Below are positions 1 through 5,747 of a stretch of 7,619 nucleotides of DNA, piece by piece (within the stretch, counting starts at the first letter, position 1; every line of letters starts with the position of its first letter). The notes below the pieces were generated by a model. That model worked only from the letters and a program-made list of their open reading frames with translations, made no database searches and was not told the origin of the DNA. A program made the translations under genes and the position numbers. The stretch comes from Vulcanimicrobiia bacterium (GTDB taxonomy: Bacteria; Vulcanimicrobiota; Vulcanimicrobiia; Vulcanimicrobiales; Vulcanimicrobiaceae), in the NCBI GenBank assembly GCA_025451135.1, contig JANWKW010000065.1, forward strand, positions 1 to 7,619, in the 5' to 3' direction.

Positions 1-1314
1 GAATGCCGGGTCGGGCGGCGCCGGCGGAACGACCGCGCGCGCAAAGCCGGCGCCGCGCGTCGCGACGCGGACGGCCAACGCCCGCAGCAGCAGATCGGCG
101 ACCGCGCCGTTCGCGGTCGGGAACGCTCCGACGCGCAGATGCTGCGGGAACTGCCGCAGCGAGGGCAGGGTCGCGCGCGCGTCGGCGGCCAGCGGATTGA
201 CGTCTTCGCCCGTCGCGAGTTCGGGCGCGTAGGTGGCGGCCGCGACGTTCCACGAGAACTCGACCTGGCGGATCAGCTCGTCGAGCCAGCCCGGCTGCAG
301 CATCGCGCGCGCGTCGACGATCGCCAGATAGCGATCGCCCCGCACCTCCATCTCGGTGCGGATCGCGGCCACCGCGTCCTCGTCGGCCGCGCGCAGGATC
401 CGGGCGACCGGCGCTCTGTTCTCCGCCAGCGCCGCCGGCTGCGGCAGATCGAGCGGCCCGTGGAGCAGGATCGTGGTCGCAGGGACCACGATCGACTCGA
501 ACGTGTGCGTGCGCTGGGAGTAGCGCACTTCGCGACGGACCGTCCCGCGCGCGATCCGGTGGATGTTCGCGTCGAAGACGGCCTTGTCGTTCCAGCGGCC
601 GTTCAGACGGTCGATGTTGTACGAGACCTTGCGAAAGCGCTGCGGGCCGGATTGCGATTCGAAGTGCGTCAGCACGGCGGCCGGTTCGTAGACGATCCGC
701 AGGCCGCGCTCGGCCACCTTGAAGCAGTAGTCGACGTCTTCGTAGCCGTTCCAGAAGCCCTCGTCGAGACCGCCCAGTTCCGCGTAGAGCGCGCGCGGCG
801 TGACCAGGCACGCGCCGGTCACCGTGCGGAAGTCGGCCCGCACGTTGACGGCGGGATGGTTGCCGGCGACGTTGTAGAGATCGTGGAACGCGCCGAATCC
901 CGCCGAGCCGAACCGGAACGGCTGGGTGACGACGCCCGCGTGCTGGATGGTTCCCGACGGGAACAGCAGCTTCGCGCCGACGATGCCGACGCCGGGCTCG
1001 CGCGCGCGCGCCAGCATGGCGGCCAGCCATCCCGGCTTCGCGACCGTGTCGTTGTTGAGCAGCACGAGATACTCGCCGCGCGCCATCCGCGCGCCCTGAT
1101 TGTTCGCGCCCGAGAAGCCGAGGTTGACGTCGTTGCGCACGACCGTCACCCACGGGTATTCCTCGAGCATCGCCGGCGTCTCGTCCGACGAGGCGTTGTC
1201 GATGACGATGATCTCGCCTTCGCCCGCGCCGCGCAGGGTCGGCCGGATCGTCTCGAGGCATTGCTTGGTGAGCGCGGCCTTGTTGAAGACCGGCATGACG
1301 ATCGTGTAGTCCAC
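1..1314 (-). CDS. Family 2 glycosyltransferase, rhamnosyltransferase-like (3' end outside the window)
   Basis: The frame is open without a stop from a GTG at 1314 to the left edge, giving 438 visible residues. The start is 5 nt after the TAG of the preceding gene, so translation is probably coupled; MDYTIVMPVFNKAAL places the GTG right before the first GT2 strand. Motifs: VIDNASSDET at 37-46, NLGFSGANNQGARMARGEYL at 64-83, LNNDT at 86-90 (the DxD-equivalent), GAKLLFPSGTIQHAG at 113-127, and VTGACLVTPRALYAELGGLD at 165-184 followed by EGFWNGYEDVDYC (185-197, with the ExxD catalytic-base region). This is the signature of the WcaA/RfbF-type GT2 group that builds O-antigen and other surface glycans. 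Residues from about 280 resemble a second, degenerate GT2 unit (YLAIVDARAMLQPGWLDELI at 329-348). The visible end is Ala/Pro-rich. The acceptor is unknown; flagellin or a surface polysaccharide are both plausible. An ATG at 1296 is a poorer start because it would cut into the first strand. Confidence 0.9.
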   Translation of the reverse strand, partial: MDYTIVMPVFNKAALTKQCLETIRPTLRGAGEGEIIVIDNASSDETPAMLEEYPWVTVVRNDVNLGFSGANNQGARMARGEYLVLLNNDTVAKPGWLAAMLARAREPGVGIVGAKLLFPSGTIQHAGVVTQPFRFGSAGFGAFHDLYNVAGNHPAVNVRADFRTVTGACLVTPRALYAELGGLDEGFWNGYEDVDYCFKVAERGLRIVYEPAAVLTHFESQSGPQRFRKVSYNIDRLNGRWNDKAVFDANIHRIARGTVRREVRYSQRTHTFESIVVPATTILLHGPLDLPQPAALAENRAPVARILRAADEDAVAAIRTEMEVRGDRYLAIVDARAMLQPGWLDELIRQVEFSWNVAAATYAPELATGEDVNPLAADARATLPSLRQFPQHLRVGAFPTANGAVADLLLRALAVRVATRGAGFARAVVPPAPPDPAF

Positions 1315-1319
1315 GCCGC

Positions 1320-3434
1320 CTACGCCAGCGCCCGCTCGGCGACGCGGCGCGCATCCTCGACCCGGCCAAGGCGCAGGTAGAGACTCGCCAACTCCACCGC
1401 CGGCCGCTCGCCGCCCGTCTCGGACGCGGCGGTCAGCGCCGCCAACGCCTCGTCAGTGCGGCCGGCGCCTTCGAGCAGCGCGGCGCGAAGCAGCACCGCG
1501 TCGAGTTGACCGGGGTCCGCGGCCAGCGCCGCGTCGATCGCGTCGAGCGCTTCGCCGGGACGGCCCAGATCGCGCAGCACGACCGCGCGCAGATAGACCG
1601 CCTTCGCGTAGGCCTCCGGGCTGCCCGGGCCGATCGCGTCGAGATGCGCGAGCGCTTCGTCGCGCCGGTCCGCGTTGATCGCGCAGATGGCCGCGTTGTA
1701 GCGCAGCAGCGGATCGTCGGGCGCGAGGTCGAGGCCGCGCGACGCGATCGCCGATCCATCGACGAAACGCCCGGTCGCGATCGCGCGATAGGAACGGCGC
1801 AGATGGTCTTCGGGCGTCTCGGGTTCGACCGCGTCCTCGCGCTCGAACAGCGCCGCGAGCGCGCCCTCGTCGCCGACTTCGCGATAATACGCTTCGAGCG
1901 GATTGAGCGCTTCGGCCGCGCCCGGAGCGATGGCGGCCGCCATCTCCAGGAAGCGGTGGGCGTTGGGCCAGTGGTTCTTCTGCGTGACGGCTGCGGCGGC
2001 CACCAGGAAGCTGACCGCGACCCGCTTCGTCAGGCGCGGGTAGCCGCGCTCGATCGCGTCGACCGCGAGCGCGTCCTTGCCGCGCCGCAGGAGGAAGTTG
2101 ATGTAGTGCAGTCCCGCCTGGTCGTTGGCGAAATCCGCCCAGACCGTGCGCAGCGCCTCTTCGGCTTCGTCGTCGCGACCCAGACGCTCGAGCGCGCGCG
2201 CGCGATTGAGCCGCAGCGCCTGGACGGCCGGACGATTGGCCAGACCGCGGTCGAACCACTCGATCGCCTTGAGGTCGTCCCCTTGCGCGACGTAGGTGGC
2301 GCCGATCTCGCTGTGCGCCTTCCAGACCGGCACTTCGTCGTCGACCACGAACTGCAGGTGCCGATAAGCTCCGTCATCGATCGCCGCCTCGAACGCGGCC
2401 CGCGCTTCGTCGTACTGCTTGAGCGCGACCAGCGCCTTGCCGAGCGCGAAGTGCGCGTTGGCGTAGCGCGGCGAGAACGTCAGGCACTCCTCGGCGATCG
2501 CGCGGCCTTTCTCGGGAAGGCCCAGCCGCTCGGTATAGAGATCGGCCAGCGTCGCGAGGCCGTTGGGGATGAAACCGCGCGCCGTGGAGCCGTTGATCTC
2601 GCGCATCGTCTCGAAGCCCTCGCGCGCCTTCGCGTCGTCGCGCATGAGGTAGGCCGTCATGCCCAGGTTGAACCAGTGGAACGGATCCTCCGGCTCGCGC
2701 TCGATCTGGCCCTCGATGATATCGAGATTGCGCCGCGCCTTGTTCCGTTCGGCGACGATCTCCGCCAGATAGCCGTGATGCATGATCGCGATCGGCGAGT
2801 GGACCGCGCTGATGCCGATCGGGTTGTCGTCGATCGAGACGAACTCGTGGACCGCCCCGCGATACCGCAGCTGCGCGTCGTTGGGGAAGATGCGCACCAG
2901 CGCGTGCGACATCGAGCCGGTCCCGGCGTAGTCGTCGGCGGCGTTGTTGCAGCGGATCCAGACGCCCACGTGGTGGGCCGGCGCGTCGCGCAGTTCGCGC
3001 AGCGCGGCGTGCGATTCCGGCAGCAGTTCTTCATCGGCGTCGAGCTGGAAGACCCAGCGCCGGGTCGCCATCTCGAGCGCGCGGTCGCGCGCCCAGCCGA
3101 AGTCGTTGCGCCAGGCGTGCTCCTCGATGTTGGCGCCGTAGGATCGGGCGATCTCGATCGTGCGGTCGGTCGAGCCCGTATCGACGATGCAGATCTCGTC
3201 GACGAAGTCCTTGACGCTCTCGAGGCACTGCGCGAGGAAGCGCTCCTCGTTCTTGACGATCATGCAGAGCGAGATGCCGGCCGGCTTCTGCGGATGGCCG
3301 GGCGGGGGGACGGGAAGACCGAACGGCGGCGGAGCGCCCGCGCGGCGCGCGGCGGCCGGGCCGCCGGAGACCGGGGCCGTGGGCGTGACGCGGCGAGAGA
3401 CGACCCGTACAGGCATCCTCTTCATCTTCGGCAT
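1320..3434 (-). CDS. TPR-containing family 2 glycosyltransferase, candidate flagellin/surface glycosyltransferase
   Basis: A 704-residue protein in two parts. After a Pro/Ala/Arg-rich N-terminal segment (1-52), a GT2 domain spans about 54-230: ISLCMIVKNEERFLAQCLES at 54-73, VDTGSTDRT at 84-92 (nucleotide-sugar binding), LDADEELLPES at 131-141 containing the DxD metal/sugar-nucleotide motif, and HHGY at 219-222. This pattern matches the GT2 subgroup related to beta-4-glucosyltransferases and SunS-like enzymes. From about 250 to the end it is helical repeat, with TPR-like units such as YANAHFALGKALVALKQYDE (324-343), AIEWFDRGLANRP, AICAINADRRDEALAHLDA and LRDLGRPGEALDAIDAALAA. No membrane segment is evident, so it is probably cytoplasmic, with the repeats likely holding a protein substrate or partner. 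It begins 89 nt after the flagellin stop, past a terminator. The first ATG (3434) has GAGGGG at 5 nt; Met codons at 3425 and 3416 are alternatives. That it modifies flagellin is inferred from position; the sugar is unknown. Confidence 0.9.
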   Translation of the reverse strand: MPKMKRMPVRVVSRRVTPTAPVSGGPAAARRAGAPPPFGLPVPPPGHPQKPAGISLCMIVKNEERFLAQCLESVKDFVDEICIVDTGSTDRTIEIARSYGANIEEHAWRNDFGWARDRALEMATRRWVFQLDADEELLPESHAALRELRDAPAHHVGVWIRCNNAADDYAGTGSMSHALVRIFPNDAQLRYRGAVHEFVSIDDNPIGISAVHSPIAIMHHGYLAEIVAERNKARRNLDIIEGQIEREPEDPFHWFNLGMTAYLMRDDAKAREGFETMREINGSTARGFIPNGLATLADLYTERLGLPEKGRAIAEECLTFSPRYANAHFALGKALVALKQYDEARAAFEAAIDDGAYRHLQFVVDDEVPVWKAHSEIGATYVAQGDDLKAIEWFDRGLANRPAVQALRLNRARALERLGRDDEAEEALRTVWADFANDQAGLHYINFLLRRGKDALAVDAIERGYPRLTKRVAVSFLVAAAAVTQKNHWPNAHRFLEMAAAIAPGAAEALNPLEAYYREVGDEGALAALFEREDAVEPETPEDHLRRSYRAIATGRFVDGSAIASRGLDLAPDDPLLRYNAAICAINADRRDEALAHLDAIGPGSPEAYAKAVYLRAVVLRDLGRPGEALDAIDAALAADPGQLDAVLLRAALLEGAGRTDEALAALTAASETGGERPAVELASLYLRLGRVEDARRVAERALA

Positions 3435-3462
3435 CCCCGCCCCTCATCCTGAGCCCGCACAA

Positions 3463-3495
3463 TTGAAAAGAGAGCCCGCCGTGGCGGGCTCTCTT
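3463..3495 (-). terminator. Rho-independent terminator after flagellin
   Basis: On the minus strand AAGAGAGCCCGC (3495-3484) pairs with GCGGGCTCTCTT (3479-3468) to give a 12-bp stem with the 4-nt loop CACG. It is followed by a short T-rich run (the stem ends in TTTT, then CAATT). It starts 27 nt after the fliC stop. The T-tract is short, so some read-through into the glycosyltransferase genes is plausible, and no good promoter is visible in the 28 nt between it and the next ATG. Confidence 0.85.
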
Positions 3496-3522
3496 CTTCG
3501 TGTTGGTCTGGACGTTCCGGGG

Positions 3523-4788
3523 TTAGCGGAAGAGGCCGATGACCGACTGCGCGTTGGAGTTGGACTGAGCCAAGACCGACGTGCCGACCTGGACCAAGAT
3601 CTGGAGCTTGGTGAACTGGGTCGTCTCCTGGCCGACGTTGAGATCGCGGATCTGCGATTCCGACGCCTGCAGGTTGACGGCTGCGATGTTGTCGTTGTTC
3701 GCATCTTCGTTGAGGCGGACGATGACGGCACCGAGGTTCGCGCGCTGGTTGAGCAGGCGTTCCAGGGCGTTGTCGATCTGGCCGATCGCGTCTTCCGCAC
3801 CCAGCGACGGGTTGCTCGAGGACGAGAGCGCCAGGTTGATGCTCGACACGCGCAGCGTCTGCGTGTTGGTCGCTTCGAAGCCGATCTGGATCGTGTCGCC
3901 TTCGTTCGCGCCCGACTGGAAGTTGAACGCCGGGTTGTTCGGGTTGGTGAGGGCAGCCGTGTTCTGGCTGATCTTCACGTATGCCGTCGTGCCGACATCC
4001 GCCGAGGTGATGTTGCCGATCGTGAGACCGACGTTGTCGAACTCGCCCGTGACTCCGCCCGCGCCCAAGAGCGTCGTGGAGACCGAGACGTAGCCGCTGT
4101 TCGAGGCGACGAACGTCTCCTGAACCGCGATCGACGCGCCGGTGTTGATGACCTGGAGTTCGATCGTGCCGTCGACCGTGCCGGTTCCACCGGTGGCGTC
4201 GCCTTGGAAGCCGTTGGCGGTCGTGTTGAACGTGGCGCCGGTGGCGACCGTCGCGACCAGGAAGCCGCTGTTGCCGGCGATGGCCGGGTTGCTGCTCGAC
4301 AACGCCGCGTTGGCGGTGACGTTGACGAACGCGCTCTTCTCGGCGACGAAGCCGGCGTGGCTGCCGTCGAGGAGGGGCTGGCCGTTGAACGACGTGTTCT
4401 GCGAGATGCGGTTGACTTCCAGCAGCAACTGGGAGACTTCCGCCTGCAGGTTGGAACGATCCGAGCTCGAGTTGATATCGCTCGACGCTTCCACAGCCAG
4501 GCTGCGGATGCGCTGAAGGATGTCGGTCGTGGTCTGGAGCGCGCCTTCCGCGACCTGGGCCGCGTTGTTGGCGGTTTGGACGTTCTGGACCGCGGTGTTG
4601 AAGCCGTCGACCTGCGTCTGCAGGTTGGTGGCGATCGCGAGGCCCGACGGGTCATCCGCTGCGGTGTTGATGCGCAGGCCGGACGAGAGGCGGGTGGTGG
4701 CGGTCTTGAGGGCGTCCTGGTTCTTATCTAGGTTGTACTGGACGTTGTTGGCCAACAGATTGTTGGCGATCGAGAGACCTGAAGACAT
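3523..4788 (-). CDS. fliC: Flagellin, major filament protein
   Basis: A 421-residue flagellin, the subunit polymerised into the filament after export. The N-terminal D0/D1 region is conserved: MSSGLSIANNLLANNVQYNL at 1-20, TTRLSSGLRINTAADDPSGL at 31-50, LQRIRSLAVEASSD at 91-104 (the segment that in gamma-proteobacterial flagellins is recognised by TLR5), and VNRISQNTSFNGQPLLDG at 125-142. A Ser/Thr/Asn/Gly-rich variable region covers about 145-330, with many potential O-glycosylation positions. The C-terminal D1/D0 returns with ALERLLNQRANLGAVIVRLN at 341-360 and SQIRDLNVGQETTQFTK at 378-394, ending SVLAQSNSNAQSVIGLFR. The usual IRD-x-D-x-A-x-E pattern is altered here to IRDLNVGQE, and the protein ends in Arg. 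There is no signal peptide, as expected. The start has GGAGG at 9 nt. The gene has its own sigma-28 promoter and is followed by a terminator. A minor flagellin paralogue elsewhere cannot be excluded. Confidence 0.97.
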   Translation of the reverse strand: MSSGLSIANNLLANNVQYNLDKNQDALKTATTRLSSGLRINTAADDPSGLAIATNLQTQVDGFNTAVQNVQTANNAAQVAEGALQTTTDILQRIRSLAVEASSDINSSSDRSNLQAEVSQLLLEVNRISQNTSFNGQPLLDGSHAGFVAEKSAFVNVTANAALSSSNPAIAGNSGFLVATVATGATFNTTANGFQGDATGGTGTVDGTIELQVINTGASIAVQETFVASNSGYVSVSTTLLGAGGVTGEFDNVGLTIGNITSADVGTTAYVKISQNTAALTNPNNPAFNFQSGANEGDTIQIGFEATNTQTLRVSSINLALSSSSNPSLGAEDAIGQIDNALERLLNQRANLGAVIVRLNEDANNDNIAAVNLQASESQIRDLNVGQETTQFTKLQILVQVGTSVLAQSNSNAQSVIGLFR

Positions 4789-4796
4789 GTGTATTT

Positions 4797-4804
4797 TCCT
4801 CCAT
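4797..4804 (-). promoter_or_regulatory. Flagellin ribosome-binding site, overlapping a probable second CsrA site
   Basis: The minus strand reads ATGGAGGA. GGAGG (4802-4798) is a strong Shine-Dalgarno sequence 9 nt before the ATG at 4788 and fixes the flagellin start. It contains two overlapping GGA triplets, the core of CsrA sites, so a CsrA dimer bridging this and the upstream hairpin would block ribosome entry. The ribosome-binding role is firm; the CsrA role is inferred from neighbouring csrA and fliW. Confidence 0.8.
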
Positions 4805-4807
4805 GAA

Positions 4808-4820
4808 CGCGCTATGCGCG
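4808..4820 (-). repeat. Short hairpin CGCGC-ATA-GCGCG in the flagellin leader
   Basis: A perfect 5-bp inverted repeat with a 3-nt loop lies between the two candidate CsrA sites, 4 nt upstream of the ATGGAGGA sequence. Next to it (4821-4830) is the perfect palindrome AGACTAGTCT. In the RNA this stem could set the distance between the two GGA sites. No defined function is known. Confidence 0.5.
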
Positions 4821-4830
4821 AGACTAGTCT

Positions 4831-4849
4831 GGGGAGACGTCCTGTCCCC
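4831..4849 (-). promoter_or_regulatory. Candidate CsrA-binding hairpin (upstream site) in the flagellin leader
   Basis: The minus strand reads GGGGACAGGACGTCTCCCC. GGGGA pairs with TCCCC to give a 5-bp stem, and the 9-nt loop contains AGGA. CsrA prefers a GGA presented in a hairpin loop, with ACA upstream; here the loop reads CAGGACGTC. Given the predicted start site near 4855-4850, the hairpin sits at the very 5' end of the mRNA, about 40 nt before the Shine-Dalgarno GGA. This resembles the two-site layout of the B. subtilis hag leader. Binding has not been shown. Confidence 0.68.
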
Positions 4850-4860
4850 TTACAGCTTTA

Positions 4861-4887
4861 TTATCGGCCTTTGCAGGGGTAACTTTA
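4861..4887 (-). promoter_or_regulatory. Sigma-28 (FliA/SigD) promoter of the flagellin gene
   Basis: On the minus strand the -35 element TAAAGTTA lies at 4887-4880 and the -10 element GCCGATAA at 4868-4861, separated by exactly 11 nt. The enterobacterial sigma-28 consensus is TAAAGTTT, 11 nt, GCCGATAA, so 15 of 16 positions match. It sits in the csrA-fliC gap, 73 nt before the flagellin ATG, which puts the transcription start near 4855-4850. Flagellin is a classic late (class 3) gene transcribed by this sigma factor. The match itself is seen in the sequence; use by sigma-28 follows from the known consensus. Confidence 0.93.
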
Positions 4888-4898
4888 GTGGACGCGGG

Positions 4899-5153
4899 TT
4901 ACCGTTTCTGGGTCGGTTTCCGAGGCTGTAAGGTCGCCTTTCCGGCTTCGACCTTTTCGGCCGGGACCGGAGCGGCGGCGGCACTCTGGTTGGTCCGCTG
5001 GATCTCTTCGTAGATCTCCGAGCGGTGGACCGGAATGTCCCGGGGCGCCTCGATGCCGAGCTTGACCTGATCCCGGTCGACGGCGACCACCACGATTCGG
5101 ACGTTGTCGCCGACCATGATGGACTGGTTGATCTTCCGGCTCAGAACGAGCAT
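4899..5153 (-). CDS. csrA: Carbon storage regulator CsrA (RsmA), RNA-binding translational regulator
   Basis: With the start at 5153 the protein is 84 residues beginning MLVLSRKINQSIMVGD, the classic CsrA N-terminus. The five-strand core follows to about residue 50. The RNA-contacting regions are intact: L4 and R6 in strand 1, and R44 in PVHRSEIYEE. Asn occurs at position 55, which matches N55 of B. subtilis CsrA, a residue implicated in FliW binding. The tail after residue 55 is Ala/Pro-rich and ends in basic residues (QPRKPTQKR). It is about 23 residues longer than the E. coli protein and 10 longer than the B. subtilis one. An in-frame GTG at 5186 would add 11 residues, but its AAGGAGGG directly abuts the codon, whereas the ATG at 5153 has AAGGAGGG at 10 nt and restores the canonical MLVLSR start. 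CsrA dimers bind GGA motifs in mRNA leaders; the expected target here is the next gene, fliC. Confidence 0.96.
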   Translation of the reverse strand: MLVLSRKINQSIMVGDNVRIVVVAVDRDQVKLGIEAPRDIPVHRSEIYEEIQRTNQSAAAAPVPAEKVEAGKATLQPRKPTQKR

Positions 5154-5163
5154 GGCGTTGGTG

Positions 5164-5171
5164 CCCTCCTT
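5164..5171 (-). promoter_or_regulatory. csrA ribosome-binding site
   Basis: AAGGAGGG on the minus strand lies 10 nt before the ATG at 5153. It decides the csrA start in favour of MLVLSRK over the in-frame GTG at 5186, whose own AAGGAGGG has no spacer. It also contains a GGA core, so autoregulation by CsrA is conceivable. Confidence 0.8.
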
Positions 5172-5185
5172 GGCTGCTAGGTGCA

Positions 5186-5205
5186 CCCTCCTTAGACGAG
5201 GAGGG
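5186..5205 (-). promoter_or_regulatory. Hairpin in the fliW-csrA gap masking one AAGGAGGG copy
   Basis: On the minus strand CCCTCCT (5205-5199), a 6-nt loop CGTCTA and AGGAGGG (5192-5186) form a 7-bp stem just after the fliW stop. The right arm is the upstream copy of an AAGGAGGG sequence that recurs at 5171-5164 as the csrA Shine-Dalgarno. The CCCTCCT arm can therefore pair with either copy, a possible switch controlling csrA translation. No T-run follows, so this is not an intrinsic terminator. Confidence 0.55.
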
Positions 5206-5211
5206 GGGGAT

Positions 5212-5718
5212 TTACTGCGAAGACGTCGCCGCAGCGGCGCCTCCGACGGCCTCTCCCGAGGCCTTCCGGGGTACCGCTTCTTTCATCGAGTACCCGGAAT
5301 TCTCCAACATGACCTGGCGCGCTTGGCGCGTCCGCAGGTTGACCACGATCGGCGCCATCAAGTTCATGGTCATCTCTTCCGCATCGGCGGTGGCGACCAT
5401 GACGCACAGCAGGGTGAACTCGCCCGGATCGGCGATCTCCAGGGCCGCGACCGCGTAGGCCGGCAGCTTGGGATCGTAGCTCTCGAAGACCATGTACGGG
5501 TCGCAGGTCGGGATCGCGACCTTGAGGTCGTCGAGGCTCTGGAGCCAGACGAAGTTCGGCTGGGTCGGCAAGTTCAGGGCCAGCCAGTGGCGCAGGGCCG
5601 GGAAGCCCGGCAGTCCCCACGGGAACCGGAAGACCTCTTCTTCGGCATACGTGAAGCTGCCGAACCGGGGCAGTTCGACCGTGGTCGTTGCCGGCGTGAT
5701 GTCCATCGCTGCGCTCAT
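5212..5718 (-). CDS. fliW: Flagellar assembly factor FliW, CsrA antagonist
   Basis: A 168-residue cytoplasmic protein of the FliW family. Family features in order: FGSFTYAEEEVFRFPWGLPG at 19-38, which contains the hallmark F-x-x-GLPGF block; WLQSLDDLKVAIPTCDPYMV (WLQS is the usual 'LQS' block); a core strand pair around AYAVAALEI; and the C-terminal block MNLMAPIVVNLRTRQARQVM, whose NL-x-APIV-x-N motif is diagnostic. In Bacillus subtilis FliW binds either flagellin or CsrA, so it senses unexported flagellin and controls CsrA-mediated repression. Its position directly before csrA and flagellin fits that role. The C-terminus has a low-complexity Ala/Ser/Gly tail of roughly 20 residues beyond the conserved fold, longer than in many homologues. 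The ATG at 5718 has AAAAGGAT 10-11 nt upstream, and a second AAGGG abuts the ATG. A start at the Met codon at 5706 is the alternative. No promoter was seen in the 29-nt gap from flgL. Confidence 0.95.
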   Translation of the reverse strand: MSAAMDITPATTTVELPRFGSFTYAEEEVFRFPWGLPGFPALRHWLALNLPTQPNFVWLQSLDDLKVAIPTCDPYMVFESYDPKLPAYAVAALEIADPGEFTLLCVMVATADAEEMTMNLMAPIVVNLRTRQARQVMLENSGYSMKEAVPRKASGEAVGGAAAATSSQ

Positions 5719-5747
5719 CCCTTCGTTATCCTTTTACCTTTATCGAC

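Noticed and set aside
139..1380. Long plus-strand open frame of 413 codons
   Set aside because: It is antisense to the minus-strand GT2 gene, whose motifs are unmistakable. The plus-strand product is Arg/Val/Asp-rich with no recognisable motif, as expected of the complement of a GC-rich gene.
1506..3452. Plus-strand open frame of 648 codons
   Set aside because: It mirrors the TPR-glycosyltransferase gene. The product is dominated by Arg, Asp, Val and Leu, has no motif or plausible ribosome-binding context, and arises from the lack of stops in high-GC complement frames.
3160..4731. Plus-strand open frame of 523 codons across the flagellin gene
   Set aside because: It runs antisense through a clear terminator, flagellin and part of the next gene, with low-complexity Arg/Val/Asp composition. 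No transcript signal supports it.
4821..4830. Perfect palindrome AGACTAGTCT as a repressor operator
   Set aside because: It is only 10 bp, lies downstream of the predicted transcription start, and matches no operator I know. It may simply be part of the leader RNA structure.
5154..5186. GTG at 5186 as the csrA start, adding 11 residues
   Set aside because: CsrA proteins begin ML(V/I)L(S/T)R. The ATG at 5153 gives exactly that and has a well-spaced AAGGAGGG, while the GTG has none.
5186..5205. Hairpin after fliW as an intrinsic terminator
   Set aside because: No T-tract follows the stem on the minus strand, and csrA begins 32 nt later as part of the same run of genes.
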